Notes: generated from the sequence alone by a model not told the origin. Positions 24,842-33,837 are shown, counted from the stretch's first letter. The stretch is 64,000 bases of DNA from an uncultured Clostridia bacterium (GCA_934254825.1 CAKQMB010000005.1:81062-145061); one strand, 5' to 3'. Program-made: numbers and translations.

Positions 24842-25192
24842 ATGCCGGTAACAACGTCAAATACTTACGGAAAAATTTCAATATCGGACGAAGCTATAGC
24901 CAGGGTTGCGGCGCACGCCGCGCTCGAATGTTACGGTATAGTAGAGATGGTTCCGAGAACGCTTATGGACAGTTTTTCCAGGCTCCTGAAAAAAGAGACG
25001 GGAGGAATGGGCGTTAAGGTCTCTACTTCCGGCGACAGAATTTATATAGACGTATTCGTTATAATAAAATTCGGCGTGTCGATTTCCGCGGTTGCGGATT
25101 CGCTTAAAAAAGCCGTTAAATACAAAGTAGAACAGTTTACGGGTATGATCGTGGATACGGTCAACGTTAATATCCTCGGCGTGAAACTCTGA
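24842..25192 (+). CDS. Asp23/Gls24 family envelope-associated protein (YloU-like)
   Basis: 116 residues. Family pattern: GKISISDEAIARVAAHAALECYGIVEM at the start, then a beta-rich core with IYIDVFVIIKFGVSISAVADSLKKAVKYKVE and VDTVNVNILGV at the end. Members are small soluble proteins, some membrane-tethered, tied to envelope stress or lipid metabolism; the exact role is open. The pairing with fakA directly downstream is conserved across Firmicutes and suggests a link to fatty acid use. Ribosome site AAAGGAG. Confidence 0.92.
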   Translation: MPVTTSNTYGKISISDEAIARVAAHAALECYGIVEMVPRTLMDSFSRLLKKETGGMGVKVSTSGDRIYIDVFVIIKFGVSISAVADSLKKAVKYKVEQFTGMIVDTVNVNILGVKL

Positions 25193-25240
25193 CGACCGGG
25201 TGTTTTGTTCTGTTTTTTTGTTTCGGAGGAATTTTTTTAA

Positions 25241-26872
25241 ATGCAAAAAACAATAAAGGGCGCGACGTTTTCGAAAATGGTAACGTCCGCGTCCAGACTT
25301 TTGGACGTTTCGAGAGACTATATAGATAGTCTGAACGTCTTCCCCGTGCCGGACGGCGATACGGGAACAAATATGAGCTTAACGATGCAATCCGCCATAA
25401 AGGAGTTAAAAGCTTGTAAAAGCAACAATTTATCGGATATGGCAGACAGCGTGTCGAGAGGCGCGCTCCGCGGAGCGAGAGGAAACTCGGGCGTTATAAC
25501 CTCGCAGATATTCAGAGGTATATGCTCGGTTTTAAAAGACTACAACGAAGTTGACACCAGAATTTTCGCAAAGGCTTTAAAAAGCGCGACGGACGTTGCT
25601 TACAGCGCGGTTTCCAAGCCCAAGGAAGGAACGATTCTCACCGTTTGCAGGATGATTTCCGAACACGTTTCGTCCATTTGCGGAAAAACCAAAGATTTCG
25701 AAACCCTTTTCCAGGAAATAATAGCGAAAGGCGAGGAGGCTGTGAATTTAACTCCCACGCTTTTGCCCGTACTTAAAAAAGCGGGCGTTGTAGACTCCGG
25801 CGGAACGGGACTTTTAACAATATATAAAGGAATGTATAAAGGTCTTATCGGCGAGGAGATCGAGGGCGCGCCCGTCGAAGAACCCGAAGTTAAGGTCGAC
25901 AGTTCGATGGAACATGCCGATATTCTCAATTTGGGTACCATCGAGTTCGGATATTGTACCGAATTTTTCATTATAAATTTAAAAAAGAAGACTACGCTTG
26001 CCGATATAGACAGACTTAAAGAATACCTTATGACTATCGGCGACTGCGTACTCGTTATAGGCGACCTTGAATTCGTCAAGGTTCACGTCCACACGAATAA
26101 CCCCGGTCAGGCTCTTTCCAAAGCTTTGCAGCTCGGCGAAATCGATAAGGTCAAAATCGAGAACATGCTCGAAGAAAACAGAGAACTTATCAAAAAGTAC
26201 GAAGCCGAGAAGAAAGAGATCGGAATGCTTTCCATTTGTTCGGGCGAGGGTATCGCGGCGATTTTCAAAGATATCAATGTGGACAGAGTTATCGAGGGCG
26301 GACAGACGATGAACCCTTCCGCTCAGGATATAGCGGACGCTATCATCAAAATCAACGCCGAAAATATTTTCGTTTTCCCCAACAATAAAAATATAATTCT
26401 TGCCGCGGAGCAGTCCAAGTCGCTCGTCGAGGGCAAGAAAGTTTACGTCGTTCCCACAAAGAGCATACCGCAGGGCATTTCCGCCGCGCTCGCTATGAAT
26501 CCCGAGATAAGCGCGGACGAAAACTTTATCGAAATGATTCACGCGATCGATAACGTCTCTTCGGGAATGGTGACTTACGCCGTGAGAAACGCCAAAGTCG
26601 ACGGGTTCTCGCTCACGAAAGGCGATATAATCGCGCTCGATAACAAGAAAGTGCTTGCGAAAGGCAAGGATCTCGTTAAGGTTACGGGCGATCTCATCGA
26701 TAAACTTCATTATAACGGACACAGCCTCGTAAATCTTTATTACGGAAGCGACGTTACCGCCGAAGAAGCGGGCGAAATGCAATCCAGACTTGCCGAAAGA
26801 TATCCCGAAATGGACGTCGAATTGTTCTACGGCGGTCAGCCGATATATTATTATATCGTTTCGCTCGAATAA
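25241..26872 (+). CDS. fakA: Fatty acid kinase FakA (DAK2/DhaL domain protein)
   Basis: 543 residues. Phosphorylates fatty acids bound to FakB/DegV proteins, giving acyl-phosphate that feeds phospholipid synthesis. The N-terminal kinase domain has PDGDTGTNM with metal-binding D38 and D40, and RGARGNSGVITSQI; a middle domain (about 210-310) and a C-terminal DegV-like domain that docks FakB follow. Ribosome site GGAGG nine bases before ATG. Its FakB candidates are the tandem genes at 4399-6204, 19 kb away. Operon with the asp23-like gene upstream and perhaps recG downstream. Confidence 0.93.
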   Translation: MQKTIKGATFSKMVTSASRLLDVSRDYIDSLNVFPVPDGDTGTNMSLTMQSAIKELKACKSNNLSDMADSVSRGALRGARGNSGVITSQIFRGICSVLKDYNEVDTRIFAKALKSATDVAYSAVSKPKEGTILTVCRMISEHVSSICGKTKDFETLFQEIIAKGEEAVNLTPTLLPVLKKAGVVDSGGTGLLTIYKGMYKGLIGEEIEGAPVEEPEVKVDSSMEHADILNLGTIEFGYCTEFFIINLKKKTTLADIDRLKEYLMTIGDCVLVIGDLEFVKVHVHTNNPGQALSKALQLGEIDKVKIENMLEENRELIKKYEAEKKEIGMLSICSGEGIAAIFKDINVDRVIEGGQTMNPSAQDIADAIIKINAENIFVFPNNKNIILAAEQSKSLVEGKKVYVVPTKSIPQGISAALAMNPEISADENFIEMIHAIDNVSSGMVTYAVRNAKVDGFSLTKGDIIALDNKKVLAKGKDLVKVTGDLIDKLHYNGHSLVNLYYGSDVTAEEAGEMQSRLAERYPEMDVELFYGGQPIYYYIVSLE

Positions 26873-26963
26873 AATATCGAAAAAACGCCGTCTGACTTAT
26901 TCCGGCTCAGACGAGCTTACAATTTATCATCGAAAATTTTGCCGTTAAGTTACGGTTTAATAA

Positions 26964-27003
26964 AGGCTTTCTCCGTGTTCGGCGAGGAAAGCTTTTTGTT
27001 TTT
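26964..27003 (+). terminator. Hairpin between fakA and recG
   Basis: GGCTTTCTC / GAGGAAAGCT arms with one bulge, loop about 10, then TTTTTGTTTTTTG. It may reduce read-through into recG. Confidence 0.55.
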
Positions 27004-27039
27004 TGTCGGCAAAACCGATAAAACGTTTAAAGGACGGAA

Positions 27040-29052
27040 ATGAAAGTTACGGACATAAAAGGCATAAGCGACAAGCGCGCCGAAGACCTTAAAAAACTTA
27101 ATATTTTAACGCCCGAGGATCTGATCAAGCATTTTCCGCGCAATTATCTCGATTTAAGGAGGATAACTCCGCTCGAAAAATGCTATAACAACGATATCGT
27201 GCTTACTTGCGGCAGACTTTTGAGCGTTCCGAAAATGTTCACTTCGGCAAGGAAAATAAAGTGCGTGAGGGTTGCCGTGGAACAGGGAATGCGGGGTTTT
27301 ACCGCCGTGTGGTTCAATCAGCCTTACGTTATGAGCCATTTGAAAATAGGCGAAGAATACCTTTTTTACGGGAGGGTCAAAACCGATTTCGGCGGGGTGT
27401 CGATTATAAACCCCTCGTTCGAGCCGCTCGACAACAACGTTCGGCTGAAAGGCATCGTTCCCGTTTACACTGTTAAGGGCAATCTGTCGCAGAAAGTTAT
27501 GAGAGACGCAATAAAAAGCGCGATTTTTTCTCTCGAAATAAACAGCGTAATTCCGCAGAAACTCGTTAAAAAATACGATCTTGAAAACTTAAAAACGGCG
27601 TATATAGACGTTCACGCCCCCTCGGACGAGCAGACAATGCGCGGCGCGGCGGAAAGGATAGCCTTAGAGGAATATTTCACGCTTGTTTCTGCGTTCAGAT
27701 TTATAAAAGGCGACCGTCAGCAGGTGAGAATAAATCAATATTCCTGTTCGGCGGCGGATTTAAGGGAATTTATTTCGCGTTTCGGTTTCGAATTTACCGA
27801 CGGACAGAAAAACGCCGTGAACGAAATTTATAAAGACCTGACAAGCCCCCGTTCGATGAACCGACTTTTACAAGGCGACGTCGGAAGCGGAAAAACGGCG
27901 GTTGCGCTGTGCGCGTTGTTTTTCGCCGTGAAAAGCGGCTATCAGGCGGCAATGCTTGCGCCTACGGAAATTCTCGCCGAACAAAATTATAGGATAATTT
28001 CAAGATTATTTCCCGATTATGAAGTAGTTTTTCTCAGTGGTTCTACTAAACTTGCCGAGAAAAAGGCTATAAAGGCGAAGATAAAATCGGGCGAGGCGAA
28101 AATCGTAGTCGGTACGCACGCGGTCATTCAGAGCGACGTGGAATTTTACAATCTCTCGATGTGCGTGTGCGACGAACAGCACCGTTTCGGCGTCGGGCAG
28201 AGAAGCGCGCTCGTGGCGAAAGGCGTTATTCCCGACGTACTCGTAATGAGCGCGACGCCTATCCCCAGAACGGTTTCGCTTATTTTTTACGGGGATCTCG
28301 ACATAACGGAGATTAAGGACAAGCCGAAAAATAGGCTTCCCGTGTCGACTTTTCTTGTTCCGGAACGAAAATACGAAGGCATGCTCGGCTTTATCCGCGA
28401 CACCGTTAAAGGCGGTAAGCAGGCGTTTTGCGTTTGCCCGAAGATCGATGAGGACGAAGAAGGCACGCTTATGAGCGTAACCGAGCTTTTCGAAGAATTT
28501 ACTTCGGCTTTGAAAGGCGTTCGGGTCGGACTTCTGCACGGAAAAATGAAGGACGCGGAAAAAACGCGGATCATGGAAGAGTTCAAGGGCAAAAATATCG
28601 ACGTGCTTGTTTCAACGACGGTCGTCGAAGTCGGCATAGACGTGCCGGACGCGACGGTTATGGTAATTTACAACGCCGAACGCTTCGGACTTTCCCAGCT
28701 TCATCAGTTAAGAGGCAGGGTCGGCAGAGGGGCGGACAAGAGTTATTGTTTTCTTTTCACCCGTTCGGACGACGAAAAAGCTCTCGAACGGCTTAAAGTC
28801 CTTTGTTCGTCTGCGGACGGTTTCAAAATCGCCGAAAAGGACTTCGAAATGCGCGGCAGCGGCGATTTTATGGGAACGAGGCAGAGCGGCAAGTTTTTAA
28901 GCGATTTAGGCGACCTCGTGTATTCTCCGACAGTCATTTTCTCGGCGAAAAAGCTGTGCGACGAGGCGTTTTCTCACCCCGAGGATTTAGCGGAATTAAG
29001 AAAAGCCGCAATGGAAAAATACGAAAAACTTAAAGACGTAACGCTGAATTAA
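27040..29052 (+). CDS. recG: ATP-dependent DNA helicase RecG
   Basis: 670 residues, normal for RecG, which remodels stalled replication forks and Holliday junctions. N-terminal OB-fold wedge domain (about 1-150, FPRNYLDLRR), then SF2 helicase motifs: RLLQGDVGSGKTAVALC, CVCDEQHRFGVGQR, VMSATPIPRT, and the C-terminal QLRGRVGRG with the TRG-like region (GSGDFMGTRQSG). Upstream gap of 167 bases with a hairpin. Same strand and order as in other Firmicutes. Confidence 0.97.
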   Translation: MKVTDIKGISDKRAEDLKKLNILTPEDLIKHFPRNYLDLRRITPLEKCYNNDIVLTCGRLLSVPKMFTSARKIKCVRVAVEQGMRGFTAVWFNQPYVMSHLKIGEEYLFYGRVKTDFGGVSIINPSFEPLDNNVRLKGIVPVYTVKGNLSQKVMRDAIKSAIFSLEINSVIPQKLVKKYDLENLKTAYIDVHAPSDEQTMRGAAERIALEEYFTLVSAFRFIKGDRQQVRINQYSCSAADLREFISRFGFEFTDGQKNAVNEIYKDLTSPRSMNRLLQGDVGSGKTAVALCALFFAVKSGYQAAMLAPTEILAEQNYRIISRLFPDYEVVFLSGSTKLAEKKAIKAKIKSGEAKIVVGTHAVIQSDVEFYNLSMCVCDEQHRFGVGQRSALVAKGVIPDVLVMSATPIPRTVSLIFYGDLDITEIKDKPKNRLPVSTFLVPERKYEGMLGFIRDTVKGGKQAFCVCPKIDEDEEGTLMSVTELFEEFTSALKGVRVGLLHGKMKDAEKTRIMEEFKGKNIDVLVSTTVVEVGIDVPDATVMVIYNAERFGLSQLHQLRGRVGRGADKSYCFLFTRSDDEKALERLKVLCSSADGFKIAEKDFEMRGSGDFMGTRQSGKFLSDLGDLVYSPTVIFSAKKLCDEAFSHPEDLAELRKAAMEKYEKLKDVTLN

Positions 29053-29088
29053 GGCAAAATGTATAATGTGGTTACATAAGGAGTTTTT

Positions 29089-29322
29089 ATGAAAGGATAT
29101 AAAGAAATAAAATTCGAAGAATTAACCGAAAATCTTTACGAAATGACGGCGAAAGACTGGTTCGCGCTTTCCGCGGGTAACGAAAACGGATATAATTCCA
29201 TGACGGTTTCGTGGGTTCAGTTCGGTTCGCTTTGGTCGGACGGAAAAGGCGACGGTTTTAGCGGATTACCCGTCGAGCCACAGGTGATTGCGTTCGAACT
29301 CGGTCTTACATTGTGTTTTTGA
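29089..29322 (+). pseudogene. Flavin reductase-like gene, truncated by a repeat element
   Basis: Good ribosome site (AAGGAG) and the opening of the flavin reductase family are present: MKGYKEIKFEELTENLYEM, then KDWFALSAGNENGYNSMTVSWV and GSLWSD, where intact members continue to a PVAFVFVRPQRYT-like segment. Here the match stops after about 63 residues at LPV (29274), where a 76 bp piece of the mobile repeat begins; the frame then runs out at 29322. Intact members have about 160-200 residues, so about two thirds are missing, and the lost 3' part is not found downstream. FMN binding needs that part, so the product should be dead. Confidence 0.75.
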
Positions 29323-29350
29323 CTAATACGTCGTTGCGTTCGCGTTAATA
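29275..29350 (+). mobile_element. Half copy of the MITE-like element
   Basis: About 88 percent identical by eye to 21169-21244 of the full element, including AGCCACAG at the tip and CGTCGTTGCGTTCGCGT. The right half is absent. Confidence 0.65.
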
Positions 29351-29359
29351 CTTAAAGCT

Positions 29360-29734
29360 ATGAACAGAAAAAAGCTCACGGAGTATATTTTAAATAATTA
29401 TATCACGACGGAAGAAAAACCGTGGCTCGATTCGCCCGAATTTTCGGTTTTTCGGCATCCGTCGAATAAAAAGTGGTTCGCCGTCATTATGCCTGTTTTT
29501 GCGGGCAGGCTCGGACTCGATATCGATAAGGATATCGAAATTATAAACCTGAAATGCGAACCGCTTATGATTGACGATATCGTAGACAATAAATCGATTT
29601 TCAGGGCATATCATATGAACAAAACCCACTGGTTGTCAGTTTATATCGACAAGGCGGACGAAAATAAGCTTAAAATGCTCGTCGATATAAGTTTTGAACT
29701 TACCGATACGAACCGCAGACCGCGAAACGGTTGA
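29360..29734 (+). CDS. MmcQ/YjbR family protein
   Basis: 124 residues, complete for the family: IETEKPWL-like opening (TTEEKPWLDSPEFSVFRHPSNKKWFAVIM), INLKCEPLMIDDI, and FRAYHMNKTHWLSVYID with the conserved His-Trp. The fold is CyaY-like and it is described as DNA-binding, but its function is not firmly known. No ribosome site is evident; the mobile repeat ends ten bases before the ATG, so the original upstream region may have been displaced and expression may be low. C-terminus ends in a short Arg-rich tail. Confidence 0.88.
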   Translation: MNRKKLTEYILNNYITTEEKPWLDSPEFSVFRHPSNKKWFAVIMPVFAGRLGLDIDKDIEIINLKCEPLMIDDIVDNKSIFRAYHMNKTHWLSVYIDKADENKLKMLVDISFELTDTNRRPRNG

Positions 29735-29759
29735 CGGCATACTGTTTTTTTGATATAAT
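29731..29759 (+). promoter_or_regulatory. Promoter for the structured element before pnuC
   Basis: TTGACG (29731-29736, overlapping the yjbR stop), 17 bases, perfect TATAAT (29754-29759). Start expected near 29766. Confidence 0.7.
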
Positions 29760-29796
29760 GACGACAAAAAATAAATAAAAAGTTGCCACCGGGTTA

Positions 29797-30072
29797 GCCG
29801 AGCGAGAATTGAACCGCATTAAGCCTTAAAACCGTCTTTTTTGCCTGTTGCGGCAAATCTTTGCTTGAAGTACGATGAGTACGTCTGCGCAAATCTTCGT
29901 CACAACCGCCTAAAAAATACGGCTTTAAGGTGCTTTGCATTTTAACGACGATAAATTTAGGAAAATCAAGGCAAACGAACGCAATCATACTTGCCGTATT
30001 ATAAGTGAGTTTAACGCCGATTTTACAAATTTTGCGCCGTTAAAACTTGATGTGGTTCAATTTTCGCTCGGC
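29797..30072 (+). ncRNA. Candidate structured RNA or MITE-like element with three-way-junction layout
   Basis: Outer arms of 27 bases pair over 24 positions (29797-29823 with 30046-30072). Inside are two further arms: 29824-29845 with 29909-29930 (imperfect, about 18 of 22), and a long hairpin between TTTTAACG (about 29942) and CGTTAAAA (30038-30045) with inner GAAAATC / GATTTT and GGCAA / TTGCC pairs. A promoter lies just upstream and a strong terminator starts at the next base. No protein-coding sense. It may be an independent RNA, a pnuC leader, or a mobile repeat that happens to be transcribed. Confidence 0.5.
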
Positions 30073-30136
30073 AAAAGCATTCGCAACGTAGCGTTAGGTC
30101 TTTGAAGTTACGTTTGGCGGGTGCTTTTATTTTTTT
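30073..30136 (+). terminator. Terminator after the structured element, before pnuC
   Basis: Long stem: AAAAGCATTCGC...AACGTA with TACGTT...GCGGGTGCTTTT (30073-30128), bulged once, followed by a T-run to 30136. Confidence 0.75.
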
Positions 30137-30169
30137 GCGGTGTTGTTTGCGGTGTTTTCTGAGGTACAA

Positions 30170-30859
30170 ATGAAGAAAATTTTTAATTATTTCAGCGTTT
30201 CCGAGCGTGTGTTGTGGTCTGTTTCCGTTCTCACGATAGTAATTTCCTTTTTCGTTTTCGGCGAAAAGGACTATTTTAAGCTTGCGGCTTCGCTTATCGG
30301 AGCGACGGCTCTCGTATTCAACGCGAAAGGTAATCCCATAGGGCAGGTTTTGATGATAATTTTCGGCGTAATGTACGGAATTATTTCCTATTCTTTTAAA
30401 TATTACGGCGAGATGATAACCTATCTCGGAATGTCCGTGCCTATGGCGGCTTTCGCGCTTGTGAGCTGGCTTAAAAATCCGTATAACGGCAACAAAGCCG
30501 AAGTTAAGGTCAATAAACTGAAACCCGCGGAGTACGTTTTTATGTTCGCTTTGACGGCTTTGGTAACTTTCGGCTTTTACTTTATTCTCGATTATTTTAA
30601 TACGGCGAATATTATCCCGAGTACGTTATCTGTTGCGACGAGTTTTGCGGCGGTGTATTTAACGTTCAGAAGAAGCCCGTTTTACGCGGTGGCGTACGCT
30701 TTGAACGATGTCGTTCTTATCGTATTGTGGGTCCTTGCGACGATAAGCGATATTTCCTATCTTTCGGTTGTGATTTGCTTTGTCGTGTTTCTTGCAAACG
30801 ACTTGTACGGCTTTGCAAGCTGGAACAAAATGTCCGGAAGACAAAACGAAGGGAAGTAA
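30170..30859 (+). CDS. pnuC: PnuC-family transporter (nicotinamide riboside or related vitamin)
   Basis: 229 residues, mostly membrane-spanning (about seven segments). Family signature: LIGATALVFNAKGNPIGQVL, then YGIISYSFKYYGEMITYLGM and VYLTFRRSPFYAVAYALNDVVLIVLW. PnuC-type proteins import vitamin precursors by facilitated diffusion, most often nicotinamide riboside for NAD. The ATG at 30170 is used because TGAGGT precedes it; an earlier in-frame ATG at 30140 has no ribosome site and falls near the terminator. The terminator before it suggests that expression depends on read-through. Confidence 0.9.
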   Translation: MKKIFNYFSVSERVLWSVSVLTIVISFFVFGEKDYFKLAASLIGATALVFNAKGNPIGQVLMIIFGVMYGIISYSFKYYGEMITYLGMSVPMAAFALVSWLKNPYNGNKAEVKVNKLKPAEYVFMFALTALVTFGFYFILDYFNTANIIPSTLSVATSFAAVYLTFRRSPFYAVAYALNDVVLIVLWVLATISDISYLSVVICFVVFLANDLYGFASWNKMSGRQNEGK

Positions 30860-31146
30860 AATCCGACAAAAAACGGCGGCAATTTCCGACAAAAAGCGAC
30901 AGCGGGAAAAGACAAAAAGGGCGGCATAATCCGTCAAAAAGCGACAGCGGGAAAAGACAAAAAGGGCGGCATAATCCGTCAAAAAAGGGCGGCGGAAAAT
31001 GACAAGAAGCGACGGCGTAAAACGATAAAATACGACGGCGGATTGCGACGGATATCGACGGCAAAATATTGCAAAATCCGACAATAAAAAACGACAAATA
31101 ACGACAATAAAATAAGACGCAATCCGACGACAAAAAGCAACAAAAT
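30860..31146. repeat. Gene-free GACAAA-rich stretch with two perfect 45 bp tandem copies
   Basis: 30891-30935 and 30936-30980 are identical; the flanks are degenerate versions with recurring CCGACAA, GCGACGGCG and GATAAAA segments. The reading frames through it give only low-complexity Lys/Arg or Phe/Leu strings without ribosome sites, so no gene is called. Confidence 0.7.
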
Positions 31147-31195
31147 GCGCCCGACTTTTTTCGGCAAGATCCGAAAAGAGTCGGGCGCGTATTTT
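31147..31195. terminator. Bidirectional terminator between pnuC and the M18 peptidase gene
   Basis: 18-base arms GCGCCCGACTTTTTTCGG / CCGAAAAGAGTCGGGCGC (one mismatch), tails suited to both strands. Confidence 0.8.
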
Positions 31196-31210
31196 TAATA
31201 ATTATGGGGT

Positions 31211-32494
31211 TTAATAAGTTATTTTAACGAAAGAGTCGCCGTCGGAAACTATTTTCGCGTTATAAAATGCCGTCAATCCGCGGACGGCGGTTTCATAGTC
31301 TGCGGCAGCCATAGTCTCCAAGGAAGAGTGCATTGCAAGCTGAGCGATACCTATATCAACGCTCTTTATCGAAACCTGAGATGAACTTATCGCGCCGAGC
31401 GTTCCGCCGCAAGGCATATCCGAACGGGTGTAAAAATCCTGGTATTTAACGTTCGCATTATCGAAAATGCGTTTTATTATCGAGGAAGAATAAGCGTCCG
31501 TCGTGTAATTCTGATTTGCGTGGTGTTTGACAACTATCCCTTCGCCGAGCTTGACTCTGTTCGTCGGGTCGGAATATTCGGGGTGGTTGGGGTGAACGGC
31601 GTGCGCGTTGTCGTCGGAAACGATAAAGGAATTCGCAAGCATTTCGTCGAGATCGTTTTCTTTGCCGAGACAAGCCGCAATTCTTTTCAGAACGTCGAAC
31701 AAAAATTTCGAAGCCGCGCCCTGCTTCGTGCCGCTTCCCACTTCCTCGTTGTCCGCAATATAGCACACGGCGATTTCTTTCGGATCGGCTTTGCAGATAG
31801 CTTCAAGGGAAGAATACGCGCTCGTGAGGTTGTCTATTCTCGGACTGCACAAAAATTCGTCCTTAAATCCCGCGAAGAACGGTTTTTCGGCGGAAACGAC
31901 GTACAGGTCGTAATCGACTACTTTTCCGTCTCCCGCGAATTTTTCAAGCTCTTTTTGAAGTTCTTTTCCGCTTACCGTTTCGTTTAAAATATCGGTCACG
32001 GGCGACATGTCCGTCTGAGGATTGAGCTTTAATCCGTCGTTCACGGAGCGGTTGAAATGTATCGCGACGGAAGGGATGACAAACTTATGATCGGAAGTGA
32101 AAACCCGCGCTATAAGTTCGTTATCGCGCGAAATTATAACTCTTCCCGCAATGGTCAAAGGCTTGTCGAGCCAGGAATAAAATATCCCGCCGCCGTATCT
32201 TTCCACGTTGAGTTTTTCGTAATTGTCGCTTTTCATCTCGGGGTTCGCTTTGATTTTGAAGCACGGCGAATCCCCGTGCGAAGCGACTATGTTAAACGAG
32301 TCTTCTCCGCCGACGGTAAAAGCGATAAGCGCGGAACCGTTCCTCGTGACGAAATATTTCCCGCTTTTTTTAACGTTCCATTTTTCGTTTTCTTTAAGCT
32401 CCGTAAAGCCTTCTTTTATAAGCTTTTCCGCGCTGAGTTTCGCGGCGTGAAAGGCTGTTTTCGATTTATCGAGAAATTCCGTAAGTAAATTCAT
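31211..32494 (-). CDS. M18 family aminopeptidase
   Basis: 427 residues, normal for M18 enzymes, dodecameric cytosolic zinc peptidases that remove N-terminal residues (often acidic ones) from peptides. Zinc-site segments: ASHGDSPCFKIK (His), RIDNL (bridging Asp), DNEEVGSGT (catalytic and ligand Glu), SDDNAHAVHP (Asp), and AMHSSLE (terminal His). Ribosome site AGAGGTG, own promoter at 32521-32549. Convergent with pnuC and divergent from alr. Confidence 0.93.
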   Translation of the reverse strand: MNLLTEFLDKSKTAFHAAKLSAEKLIKEGFTELKENEKWNVKKSGKYFVTRNGSALIAFTVGGEDSFNIVASHGDSPCFKIKANPEMKSDNYEKLNVERYGGGIFYSWLDKPLTIAGRVIISRDNELIARVFTSDHKFVIPSVAIHFNRSVNDGLKLNPQTDMSPVTDILNETVSGKELQKELEKFAGDGKVVDYDLYVVSAEKPFFAGFKDEFLCSPRIDNLTSAYSSLEAICKADPKEIAVCYIADNEEVGSGTKQGAASKFLFDVLKRIAACLGKENDLDEMLANSFIVSDDNAHAVHPNHPEYSDPTNRVKLGEGIVVKHHANQNYTTDAYSSSIIKRIFDNANVKYQDFYTRSDMPCGGTLGAISSSQVSIKSVDIGIAQLAMHSSLETMAAADYETAVRGLTAFYNAKIVSDGDSFVKITY

Positions 32495-32520
32495 AATTCA
32501 CCTCTCTTGTAATTAAACAT

Positions 32521-32549
32521 ATTATATAGCATTTTTTTGCCGATGTAAA
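32521..32549 (-). promoter_or_regulatory. Promoter for the M18 peptidase gene
   Basis: Minus strand TTTACA (32544-32549), 17 bases, TATAAT (32521-32526). Confidence 0.7.
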
Positions 32550-32618
32550 GCGTAAAACGAGATGTAAACGCGTAAAAACGATTTGTTTCGGCATTTTATC
32601 GGAATTTTCGGAGAGAAT

Positions 32619-33677
32619 ATGAGAGGAGTTATTCGCGTAAATTTAAAAAACCTCGTTTATAATTTCGATTTGTTGAAATCGAGACTTCCCGCGGGGGTTT
32701 TGTCTGCCGCCGTCGTTAAAGCCGACGCTTACGGTCACGGCGAAAGAGAAGTTATAAAAGCTTTGGAAAATTCCGCCGATTATTTCGTTACGGCGACGAT
32801 TGAGGAAGCGGAACGGGCGAGAGAAATAACGGCTAAGCCGATTTTGTGCCTTGCGAGAGTTACGGGAAAAGAAATCGGGAGATGTATTTTAAAAAGGATC
32901 GAAATAAGCGTTTCGTCCGTCGAAGATTTAAAAGAAATCATTTGCGTAAGTGCAGATATGAACGTTTCGGCATACGTTCATATTTGTCTCGACACGGGTA
33001 TGAACAGAATGGGGATTAAAACAGAAAAAGCCGTCTATAAGTCGATTAACGCCGTAAAATTATGTCGAACGGTGACGATAAAGGGCGTTTATTCGCATTT
33101 TTTCGACGGGGATAGCCGCGAGAGAAACGAAAAACAGTACGAGAAATTCATATCGTTTTTAAAGCTCGGCGATAAAACTTTCTCGGGCGCGATAAAGCAC
33201 ATTTCTTCTACGGCGGAATTTATCGAAAAGAAATATTGTTTCGATATGGTTCGCTTCGGTATCGGGATCTACGGCTACGGCGAGGCGGGCGTTAAACCTT
33301 GCCTTTCGCTCAAAAGCTACGTTTCGAGGGTTGCGAAGGTCAAAAAGGGCGAGACCGTAGGTTACGGCGGAAAATTTATCGCCGAAAAGGATTGTTATAT
33401 AGCTACGATTTCCGCAGGTTACGGCGACGGGATTTTGAGAAAGTTTACGGGCGGAAGTGTTCTTATCGGCGGGAAAAGGCGGAAAATCGTCGGAAACGTT
33501 TGTATGGATTACTGTTTCGCTCCGGTTGACGGAAGCGTAAAAGCGGGCGACGAGGTCGTTTTTATCGGCAGTCAGGGCGGAAAAACGCTTACCGCCGAGG
33601 ATATGGCGAAAACGTGCGATACGATATCGTACGAGATACTTACGGGGCTTAAACGCTTCGAAAAAGTATACGAATAA
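32619..33677 (+). CDS. alr: Alanine racemase
   Basis: Makes D-alanine for peptidoglycan, using pyridoxal phosphate. 352 residues. PLP lysine is K34 in AVVKADAYGHG; the second catalytic base is Y268 in SAGYGDG; DTGMNRMGI and VRFGIGIYGY are also typical. Start at 32619 is chosen from GGAGAG upstream and the usual MRGVIRVNLKNL opening; an earlier TTG would add 12 untypical residues. The sequence at 33035-33048 is identical to a dispersed intergenic motif but reads in frame as VYKSIN, so it may be coincidence. Confidence 0.95.
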   Translation: MRGVIRVNLKNLVYNFDLLKSRLPAGVLSAAVVKADAYGHGEREVIKALENSADYFVTATIEEAERAREITAKPILCLARVTGKEIGRCILKRIEISVSSVEDLKEIICVSADMNVSAYVHICLDTGMNRMGIKTEKAVYKSINAVKLCRTVTIKGVYSHFFDGDSRERNEKQYEKFISFLKLGDKTFSGAIKHISSTAEFIEKKYCFDMVRFGIGIYGYGEAGVKPCLSLKSYVSRVAKVKKGETVGYGGKFIAEKDCYIATISAGYGDGILRKFTGGSVLIGGKRRKIVGNVCMDYCFAPVDGSVKAGDEVVFIGSQGGKTLTAEDMAKTCDTISYEILTGLKRFEKVYE

Positions 33678-33749
33678 CGGGTGCAAAGGGCAAAAAGCGA
33701 TAAAGAACATAAAAATATCTCGAAACGGCTTTCGCGCGCCGAATATTCG

Positions 33750-33778
33750 TTGACATTTTTCTCCTAAAAGTTTAGAAT
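33750..33778 (+). promoter_or_regulatory. Promoter for aspS
   Basis: TTGACA (33750-33755), 17 bases, TAGAAT (33773-33778). Leader about 53 bases without a T-box. Confidence 0.75.
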
Positions 33779-33837
33779 AAACGTATACGCAAGGTCTGCC
33801 GCGTTAAATTCGGCAGCCTTAAAACGGAGAAATACAT

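Noticed and set aside
30659..31084. Minus-strand frame with Phe/Leu-rich repeats
   Set aside because: It comes from the 45 bp tandem repeat and overlaps pnuC; no ribosome site and low complexity.
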